Of a stretch of DNA of 48,415 bases, positions 30,550-36,257 are shown piece after piece. This stretch comes from Sideroxydans sp. (lineage in GTDB: Bacteria; Pseudomonadota; Gammaproteobacteria; Burkholderiales; Gallionellaceae). The stretch is taken from positions 1 through 48,415 of the forward strand of contig JAGXGC010000003.1 in the NCBI GenBank assembly GCA_024636935.1, read 5' to 3'. Position 1 is the stretch's first letter; each line of letters starts with the position of its first letter. The translations under genes and the position numbers were made by a program. Under the pieces are notes generated by a model, which was given only the letters and a program-made list of their open reading frames with translations, was not told where the DNA came from and did no database searches.

Positions 30550-32070
30550 CTATATCTGCTTGACCGGGATCATCCCGATCCGCTGCTTCCATTCCGCCGG
30601 CCCGATCTCGTGCACCGCCCGGCCTTGCGTATCGACCGCAACGGTCACCGGCATGTCCTGCACCTCGAATTCGTAGATGGCTTCCATGCCGAGATCGGCA
30701 AAAGCCACCACTTTCGAATGCTTGATCGCCTGCGCCACCAGATAGGCTGCGCCACCGACTGCCATCAGATAGACCGCTGCGTGTTTCTTGATCGCTTCCA
30801 GACCGACCTTGCCGCGCTCCGCCTTGCCGATCATGCCGATCAAGCCGGTCTGCGCCAACATGGTCTCGGTGAACTTGTCCATGCGTGTCGCCGTCGTCGG
30901 TCCGGCGGGCCCGACCACCTCGTCGCGCACCGGATCGACCGGGCCGACATAGTAAATGAATCGACCTTTGAAATCCACCGGAAGCGGCTCGCCTTTAGCC
31001 AGCATGTCGACCATGCGCTTGTGTGCTGCATCCCGCCCAGTTAACAGTTTCCCACTCAACAACAGCGTCTCGCCCGGCTGCCATTGTGCGATATCAGTCT
31101 GCGTCACTGTATCCAGATCCACCCGGCGCGACTCCTGCGAGGGCGCCCAATGCACATCGGGATAATCTTCCAGTTTGGGCGCTGCAAAACTTGCTGCGCC
31201 ACTGCCATCTAGCGTGAAATGCACATGACGCGTCGCCGCACAGTTTGGGATCAGCGCGACAGGCTTGGAAGCAGCATGCGTCGGATAATCTAGGATCTTC
31301 ACGTCCAGCACCGTCGTCAATCCGCCCAAACCCTGCGCGCCGATACCCAGCGCATTCACTTTGTCATGCAGCTCGATGCGCAGCTCTTCGATGTTGTTCT
31401 GCGCGCCCCGCGCCTTCAGCTCAGTCATATCGATGGACTGCATCAGCGCCTCTTTGGCGAGCAGCATGGCTTTCTCCGCCGTACCGCCGATGCCGATACC
31501 CAACATCCCCGGTGGACACCAACCCGCCCCCATGCTAGGCAACTGATTCAGCACCCACTCCACGACGTCGTCGCTAGGGTTCAACATGGCGAAACGTGAT
31601 TTGTTCTCAGAGCCGCCACCTTTGGCCGCAACATCCACTTCAACTTTATCCCCCGGCACCAGTTCGAAATGCACCACCGCAGGCGAGTTGTCGCCTGTGT
31701 TCTTGCGTCGACCTGCGGGATCAGCCACGACAGATGCGCGCAACACATTGTCTGGCTCAAGATAAGCGCGACGTACGCCTTCATTCACCATCTCGGTGAC
31801 ACTCATCGTCGCATCTTCCCAGCGCACATCCATACCTACCTTCACAAAGGCGACCACGATGCCTGTGTCTTGGCAGATCGGCCGCTTGCCTAGTGCACAC
31901 ATGCGCGAGTTGGTGAGTATCTGCGCCATGGCATCTTTGGCTGCGGGCGACTCTTCGCGACTATAGGCTTCAGCCAGCGACTGCACATAATCCTGTGGAT
32001 GGTAATAAGAGATGAATTGCAGCGCGTCGGCGATGCTTTCGATGAGATCTTGCTGGCGGATAGCAGTCAT
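30550..32070 (-). CDS. fumA: Class I fumarate hydratase, iron-sulfur type
   Basis: A 506-residue [4Fe-4S] hydro-lyase that interconverts fumarate and malate in the TCA cycle. Likely cluster cysteines lie in RPICQDTG, GWCPPGMLG and IPNCAATRH. The C-terminal beta domain is present (TTATRMDKFTETML, GKAERG), so this is a single-chain, full-length enzyme. The gene symbol refers to the FumA/FumB class; a tartrate-type specificity cannot be excluded. It is divergent from the GTPase gene at 32168. A small hairpin (CCTCG-TTTTG-CGAGG, 32078-32092) lies just upstream of its start. Confidence 0.9.
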   Translation of the reverse strand: MTAIRQQDLIESIADALQFISYYHPQDYVQSLAEAYSREESPAAKDAMAQILTNSRMCALGKRPICQDTGIVVAFVKVGMDVRWEDATMSVTEMVNEGVRRAYLEPDNVLRASVVADPAGRRKNTGDNSPAVVHFELVPGDKVEVDVAAKGGGSENKSRFAMLNPSDDVVEWVLNQLPSMGAGWCPPGMLGIGIGGTAEKAMLLAKEALMQSIDMTELKARGAQNNIEELRIELHDKVNALGIGAQGLGGLTTVLDVKILDYPTHAASKPVALIPNCAATRHVHFTLDGSGAASFAAPKLEDYPDVHWAPSQESRRVDLDTVTQTDIAQWQPGETLLLSGKLLTGRDAAHKRMVDMLAKGEPLPVDFKGRFIYYVGPVDPVRDEVVGPAGPTTATRMDKFTETMLAQTGLIGMIGKAERGKVGLEAIKKHAAVYLMAVGGAAYLVAQAIKHSKVVAFADLGMEAIYEFEVQDMPVTVAVDTQGRAVHEIGPAEWKQRIGMIPVKQI

Positions 32071-32130
32071 GACTAGGCCTCGTTTTGCGAGGGGCGATTA
32101 TGGAAGTGTGAGCTGTCAGCGTCAAACGGT

Positions 32131-32136
32131 TAGAAT
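32131..32136 (+). promoter_or_regulatory. Candidate -10 element for the YlqF-like GTPase gene
   Basis: TAGAAT within GTCAAACGGTTAGAATGCGC. No convincing -35 lies 17 bases upstream (GTGAGC). Nearly the same string occurs before lepA on the other strand (GTCAAAATCGGCTAGAATGC), which supports a functional promoter type. Confidence 0.35.
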
Positions 32137-32167
32137 GCGCCCCTCAATTCAACTCCCGACTCCCAGC

Positions 32168-33061
32168 ATGGCTATTCAATGGTTCCCCGGTCACATGACA
32201 TCGGCGAAGAAAAAAGCGACCGAGACCATGGAGCGCATCGATGTCGTCATCGAAGTGCTGGATGCGCGCGTGCCCGAGGCCTGTAGCAATCCGATGTTGC
32301 GCGAGATGCGTGAGCACCGGCAGCGCCCCTGCCTGAAAGTACTGAACAAGGCTGATCTCGCCGATCCGAATGTCACCAAAGCCTGGCTGGATCATTTCAA
32401 CAGCCAGAAGAACGTAAAAGCGGTCGCTCTGTCGTGCAAAAAGCCTGCTGAAGCAAGCAAAATCCCCAAACTGTGTCTGCCGCTCGCTCCACACCGCGGC
32501 ACAACCATCAAGCCACTGCGCATGATGGTGATGGGCATCCCCAACGTGGGAAAATCCACGTTCATAAATGCGTTGCTCAAGAAGCGCACAGCCGCAGTGG
32601 GCGACGAGCCTGCCATCACCAAGAATCTGCAGCACTTCGACCTCAGCGACACCATGCAACTTACGGACACCCCCGGCATGATGTGGCCCAAGATCGAGCA
32701 CGAGAGCGACGGCATATTGCTCGCCGCCAGCAATCTAATCGGGCGCAATGCTTATGACGAAAGTGAAGTCGCAGCCTATCTTGGCGACCTACTGACAGCC
32801 CACTATCCTGCCTTGCTTGAACAACGCTACAAATCTTCCATGCAAGGTCTGGATGGCGTGGCGCTCATCGAGGCCATCGCCCGCAAGCGCGGCTATCGCA
32901 TCAGGGGACAGGAGCTCGATCTAGAGAAGGCAGCGATCACACTTCTACAGGATTATCGCAGCGGCACCATAGGACGCATCAGTCTAGAAACACCATCGTC
33001 GCGGGCACAGATGTTGAGTGCATCAGAAAATGCTTATAATTCACCCCATGACGAAACCTGA
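32168..33061 (+). CDS. Ribosome biogenesis GTPase, YlqF/RbgA family
   Basis: A 297-residue circularly permuted GTPase. The G motifs run in permuted order: LNKADL (G4) near 61, then GIPNVGKST (G1) near 120, then DTPGMMWP (G3). The start MAIQWFPGHMTSAKKK is the family hallmark and fixes the ATG at 32168; the frame is open upstream but not family-like. RbgA helps late assembly of the large ribosomal subunit in Bacillus; the role in betaproteobacteria is presumed similar. Its 3' end overlaps the start of mlaA by 14 bases. Confidence 0.92.
   Translation: MAIQWFPGHMTSAKKKATETMERIDVVIEVLDARVPEACSNPMLREMREHRQRPCLKVLNKADLADPNVTKAWLDHFNSQKNVKAVALSCKKPAEASKIPKLCLPLAPHRGTTIKPLRMMVMGIPNVGKSTFINALLKKRTAAVGDEPAITKNLQHFDLSDTMQLTDTPGMMWPKIEHESDGILLAASNLIGRNAYDESEVAAYLGDLLTAHYPALLEQRYKSSMQGLDGVALIEAIARKRGYRIRGQELDLEKAAITLLQDYRSGTIGRISLETPSSRAQMLSASENAYNSPHDET
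33014..33040 (+). promoter_or_regulatory. Candidate promoter for mlaA inside the end of the GTPase gene
   Basis: TTGAGT (33014-33019), 15-base spacer, TATAAT (33035-33040, perfect -10). The predicted start of transcription is at or next to the mlaA ATG (33048), and there is no Shine-Dalgarno sequence before that ATG. The spacer is short, so this is tentative. Confidence 0.4.
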
Positions 33062-33785
33062 ACATCCTTTCTTACCGGCAACGCGTGTAGCCTTGCTGCT
33101 TTCATGTCTACTCTTCAGTGCTTGCAGCACGACTCACCTGAGTCGCTACACACAAGAGAAGGATCCGTTCGAGTCCTATAACCGCATGGCCTTCAGCTTC
33201 AACGATTCATTGGATAAAGCAATACTGAAGCCAGTCGCGCAAGGGTATGTCAAATATATGCCGCAGTTGGGTAAGATGGCGACCGAAAACTTCTTCTCCA
33301 ACTTGGATGATGTGGTCGTCACTTTCAACGATATCTTGCAGCTCAAATTCAAACAGGCAGCCAGCGATGGCAGCCGGGTATTGTTCAACACGACCTTTGG
33401 TGTTTTCGGTCTAATCAATGTGACGTCGAGACTACCCAAGCACAATGAGGATTTTGGCCAGACGCTAGGCTACTGGGGGGTGCCAAGCGGCCCCTATCTA
33501 GTCATTCCCGCTCTGGGCCCAAGTTCCTTACGTGATGGCACAGGGATGTATGGCGATAGCTTTGTCAGCGTCATCGGCACGACTCAGCATGTGCCCACAC
33601 GAAATTCCGCCTACGTGGTTAAGGGCATCGTCGCTCGCGCTAGCCTGCTGGATAACGAGAAAATTCTAGAGAATGCCAGTATCGATCGCTACAGCTCATT
33701 ACGCGATGCTTACCTGATGCATCGCCGCAGCTTGGTCTACGACGGCAACCCGCCGCGACAGCGATACGAAGATTTCGATGATTAA
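33048..33785 (+). CDS. mlaA: Outer-membrane lipoprotein MlaA (VacJ)
   Basis: A 245-residue lipoprotein that, with the Mla ABC system, removes mislocalised phospholipids from the outer leaflet of the outer membrane. The signal peptide ends in the lipobox LFSAC with acylated Cys26. Family motifs include DPFESYNRMAFSFNDSLDKA, NFFSNLDD and YWGVPSGPYLVIPALGPSSLRDGTG. The remaining mla genes are not here. I chose the ATG at 33048 because the signal peptide then has a normal length; in-frame ATG codons at 33018 and 33030 are possible but lie inside the GTPase gene. Confidence 0.92.
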   Translation: MTKPEHPFLPATRVALLLSCLLFSACSTTHLSRYTQEKDPFESYNRMAFSFNDSLDKAILKPVAQGYVKYMPQLGKMATENFFSNLDDVVVTFNDILQLKFKQAASDGSRVLFNTTFGVFGLINVTSRLPKHNEDFGQTLGYWGVPSGPYLVIPALGPSSLRDGTGMYGDSFVSVIGTTQHVPTRNSAYVVKGIVARASLLDNEKILENASIDRYSSLRDAYLMHRRSLVYDGNPPRQRYEDFDD

Positions 33786-33786
33786 T

Positions 33787-33816
33787 AAAAAACGGCGGGA
33801 TAACCCGCCGTTTTTT
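33787..33816. terminator. Bidirectional rho-independent terminator
   Basis: A perfect stem AAAAAACGGCGGG / CCCGCCGTTTTTT with a 4-base loop, flanked by A and T runs so that it works on both strands. It separates the convergent mlaA and htpX genes. Confidence 0.95.
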
Positions 33817-33834
33817 ATTCTCCTACTCCAATTC

Positions 33835-34719
33835 TCAAAGACTGGAGCGCAAAGCCTCAATACGTTCATCTAATGGCGGGTGCGTCATAAACAACCGCGA
33901 GAATCCACCGCCGCTGGAAATGGCCATGGCGGACATGTTCTCCGGCAACGCAGCAGCTTGCGCATGGTTGGCCTTCAGACGTTCTAGCGCAGCGATCATC
34001 TTCTGCCGCCCTGCCAGGCTCGCCCCACCCGCATCTGCACGGAACTCGCGCTGCCGTGAGAACCACATCACGATCGTGCTGGCCAGAATACCTAGCACGA
34101 TCTGCGCGGCGATCTCAGCCACGAACATACCGATACCAGGGCCATCCCGCCCATCATTCTTCAACAGCACGCGATCTACGAAATAACCAAACAGTTTGGC
34201 GAAGAACACCACAAAGGTATTCACCACGCCTTGGATCAGCGCCAGCGTCACCATGTCACCGTTGGCAACATGGCTCACTTCATGCGCCAGCACGGCTTCC
34301 GCCTCATCGCGGCTCATACTATGCATCAGGCCGGTGCTCACTGCGACCAGTGCATTGTTACGGTTCCAGCCGGTGGCGAATGCATTCACATCGGGCGCAT
34401 CATAGATCGCCACTTCCGGCATGCCGATACCCGCAGCCTGTGCCTGACGGCGCACGGTATCCACCAGCCAGCGCTCAGTCGGATCCTGCGGGTTCTCGAT
34501 GACATGCGCTCCAGTCGATTGCTTGGCCATCCACTTGGAGAGCAGCAGCGACACAATGGAGCCAGAAAAACCAATGACGGCGGACAACACCAGCAATGCA
34601 CTGAAGTTGATTCCGCCACTGGCATCCAGCCAGCGATCCACACCCAAGATACGCAGGGTAATGCTTATTACCGCCAATACTGCGATGTTGGTCAATAGGA
34701 ACAAGAAGATACGTTTCAT
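33835..34719 (-). CDS. htpX: Membrane zinc metalloprotease HtpX
   Basis: A 294-residue inner-membrane M48 protease that degrades damaged membrane proteins together with FtsH. It has two N-terminal membrane helices (about 4-22 and 41-62), the zinc motif HEVSH at 146-150, and two further hydrophobic segments near 160-180 and 195-215; the third ligand Glu is in REFRADAGG. The ATG at 34719 follows GGAG; the frame is open for 30 codons upstream but that part is not family-like and includes the promoter. A near-consensus sigma-32 promoter precedes it, matching the known heat-shock control of htpX. Confidence 0.95.
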   Translation of the reverse strand: MKRIFLFLLTNIAVLAVISITLRILGVDRWLDASGGINFSALLVLSAVIGFSGSIVSLLLSKWMAKQSTGAHVIENPQDPTERWLVDTVRRQAQAAGIGMPEVAIYDAPDVNAFATGWNRNNALVAVSTGLMHSMSRDEAEAVLAHEVSHVANGDMVTLALIQGVVNTFVVFFAKLFGYFVDRVLLKNDGRDGPGIGMFVAEIAAQIVLGILASTIVMWFSRQREFRADAGGASLAGRQKMIAALERLKANHAQAAALPENMSAMAISSGGGFSRLFMTHPPLDERIEALRSSL

Positions 34720-34781
34720 TCGACACTCTCCGTCATAATTTTGAACCACTTTCATCTGGACTTGCGTCCACTCGGCAAGGC

Positions 34782-34812
34782 ATATGGGGCTGCCGATTCC
34801 TAATTTCAAGCC
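34782..34812 (-). promoter_or_regulatory. Sigma-32 heat-shock promoter of htpX
   Basis: On the minus strand GGCTTGAAA (34812-34804), 14-base spacer, CCCCATAT (34789-34782). This matches the sigma-32 consensus (CTTGAAA-N11 to 16-CCCCATNT) at every defined base. Predicted transcription starts near 34775, giving a leader of about 55 bases before the htpX ATG. Confidence 0.85.
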
Positions 34813-34905
34813 GCGTTTGAGACGATATTCAGTGCAATAAGTTCGCTTGCCGAATCGATTTTATAGCGCTAACCTGCCCCGAACGATTCTCAGGGGATAT
34901 TCGCC

Positions 34906-35445
34906 ATGCCTAATCGATACACCCAAACCGCCCTTTCGCTTCACTGGCTCATCGCCCTGCTGATCTTTACTGCCTTTCCCTTGGGTCTCTACATGCACGA
35001 CCTGCCGCTTTCACCGACCAAACTACAGCTATACAGCTACCACAAATGGATAGGCGTGACCGTATTCCTGCTGATGATGATTCGCCTATATTGGCGTGTG
35101 ACACACCGCCCGCCCGCATTACCGGAAAGCATGCCCCGCTGGGAGCGGATCGCTGCCGAGAGTGTGCATTATCTGTTGTATGCCTTGCTGTTCCTGATTC
35201 CGTTAAGCGGCTGGCTGATGAGCTCGGCCAAGGGGTTTCAAACTGTATGGTTCGGCGTGCTGCCTTTGCCGGATCTAGTCGGTAAGGACAAGGCTTTGGG
35301 AGAACTACTGAAGCAGGTGCATGAGTTATTCAACTTCACCTTGCTAGGCGTACTCGGCGGACATATCGGCGCCGCCCTCAAGCATCATTTTATCGAACGT
35401 GACGACATTCTTGCCCGCATGATTCCTTGGCTGCAACGAAGATAG
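34906..35445 (+). CDS. Cytochrome b561
   Basis: A 179-residue four-helix membrane protein of the bacterial cytochrome b561 family, which moves electrons between the quinone pool and periplasmic carriers. Haem-ligand histidines are visible in the four helices: LSLHWLIAL, YSYHKWIG, VHYLLYALLFLIPLSGW and GGHIGAALKHH. A GGGGAT precedes the ATG. It is divergent from htpX. The family often works with dihaem cytochromes such as the one at 2810, but here they are about 31 kb apart. Confidence 0.9.
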   Translation: MPNRYTQTALSLHWLIALLIFTAFPLGLYMHDLPLSPTKLQLYSYHKWIGVTVFLLMMIRLYWRVTHRPPALPESMPRWERIAAESVHYLLYALLFLIPLSGWLMSSAKGFQTVWFGVLPLPDLVGKDKALGELLKQVHELFNFTLLGVLGGHIGAALKHHFIERDDILARMIPWLQRR

Positions 35446-35448
35446 AAC

Positions 35449-35553
35449 TCATCGGCCCTGCGCCTGTTTTGCAGACCGCTCCCGATATTCAGCCAAATCG
35501 TTCAGCAACACCAAGAACTCATCACCACCGAAGCGCGAGACAGCGTCGGTTGA
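35449..35553 (-). pseudogene. Remnant of a GGDEF-domain (diguanylate cyclase) gene
   Basis: The minus strand reads, without a start codon, STDAVSRFGGDEFLVLL followed by NDLAEYRERS and a few more residues before a TGA at 35449. FGGDEF with its flanks is the catalytic half-site of diguanylate cyclases. In-frame TAG at 35554-35556 closes it upstream. Only about 34 codons remain, so this is debris of a deleted gene between the cytochrome b561 gene and lexA. The rest of 35446-35582 shows nothing else. Confidence 0.75.
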
Positions 35554-35582
35554 CTACGAGTAATCTGGAACTTCTATAGCTA

Positions 35583-36182
35583 CTAGCGATACTTCCGCAC
35601 CAAACCGACCAGCACGCCAAAAATCTCCAGCGAGCCTTGCGGGCGAATCACGGGGTAGGCTGGATTCTGCGGACGCAGGATGAATTTTCCGCGCTCCTTG
35701 TCTAGCGTTTTCAAAGTGAATTCGCCATCCACGATAGCGACGACGATATCGCCCGCATTGGCGAGGTTGCGCTTTTCTACCACGGCCACATCGCCGTCGT
35801 GGATGCCGGCATCCACCATGGAATCTCCCTTGATTGGAATCAAGGTTGTCTGCGAAGGGTTCTCGATCAGCATCTCATCCAGCACGTAATACTCACCTTG
35901 CGTCGCACTGACTGTGACCGGCATACCGGCCGGCACAGAACTTTCCGCATACGGTCTGGCGAAGAAATCACGGGTCGGGATCCACATGCCATCCGGCGTA
36001 CGTTCGAGGAATCCGGCCTCACCCAGCCGGTCAAGAATGGCTTTCACCCAAGATTTTGAGGCGATGCCGAATACGTCACACAACGCAGCATAGGAAGGGA
36101 TGCTCTTCCAGTCGGAATAGTAATTCTGCAGTCTTGCAAGATATTCGGCATCCCGTTGCGCGGATGGATGGGAGTCAGTCAT
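35583..36182 (-). CDS. lexA: LexA-type SOS repressor, divergent
   Basis: A 199-residue self-cleaving repressor. The C-terminal S24 peptidase domain has the catalytic Ser121 in IKGDSMVDAGI and Lys158 in EFTLKTL; the cleavage bond is probably Ala85-Gly86 in VPAGMP. The N-terminal DNA-binding domain (about 10-65) has a winged-helix layout (SIPSYAALCDVFGIASKSW), but its recognition region differs from the E. coli type, whose start MKALTARQQEV is absent. Two matching inverted-repeat operators overlap its own promoter. That makes a genuine LexA more likely than a phage-type repressor. No dinB, imuB or other SOS gene is adjacent. Confidence 0.85.
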   Translation of the reverse strand: MTDSHPSAQRDAEYLARLQNYYSDWKSIPSYAALCDVFGIASKSWVKAILDRLGEAGFLERTPDGMWIPTRDFFARPYAESSVPAGMPVTVSATQGEYYVLDEMLIENPSQTTLIPIKGDSMVDAGIHDGDVAVVEKRNLANAGDIVVAIVDGEFTLKTLDKERGKFILRPQNPAYPVIRPQGSLEIFGVLVGLVRKYR

Positions 36183-36196
36183 GGCGTCACCTGTAC

Positions 36197-36210
36197 AGAA
36201 CGAATGTACT
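36197..36210. promoter_or_regulatory. LexA operator, proximal site
   Basis: AGAACGAATGTACT, an imperfect palindrome of the type AGAAC-N4-GTTCT with one mismatch. It covers the expected transcription start of lexA. The centre is 23 bases from the distal site, close to two helical turns. Confidence 0.65.
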
Positions 36211-36212
36211 GC

Positions 36213-36241
36213 ATGGTAGAGAACGGACGTTCTGCTGTCAA
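36213..36241 (-). promoter_or_regulatory. lexA promoter
   Basis: Perfect -35 TTGACA (36241-36236), 17-base spacer, -10 TACCAT (36218-36213) on the minus strand. The distal operator lies in the spacer and the proximal operator overlaps the start region, so repressor binding would block the polymerase. Confidence 0.7.
36220..36233. promoter_or_regulatory. LexA operator, distal site
   Basis: AGAACG-GA-CGTTCT, a perfect palindrome with 6-base arms, in the spacer of the lexA promoter. It is unlike the enterobacterial CTGT-N8-ACAG box; it resembles the GAAC-N4-GTTC type known from Gram-positive bacteria. Confidence 0.7.
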
Positions 36242-36257
36242 ATGCAAAACACCCAGA

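Noticed and set aside
34720..34809. Longer start for htpX
   Set aside because: It would translate through the sigma-32 promoter; the ATG at 34719 has a ribosome-binding site and the family N-terminus.
36191..36198. CTGTACAG as an E. coli-type LexA box
   Set aside because: It is only an 8-base palindrome; the CTGT-N8-ACAG spacing is not met.
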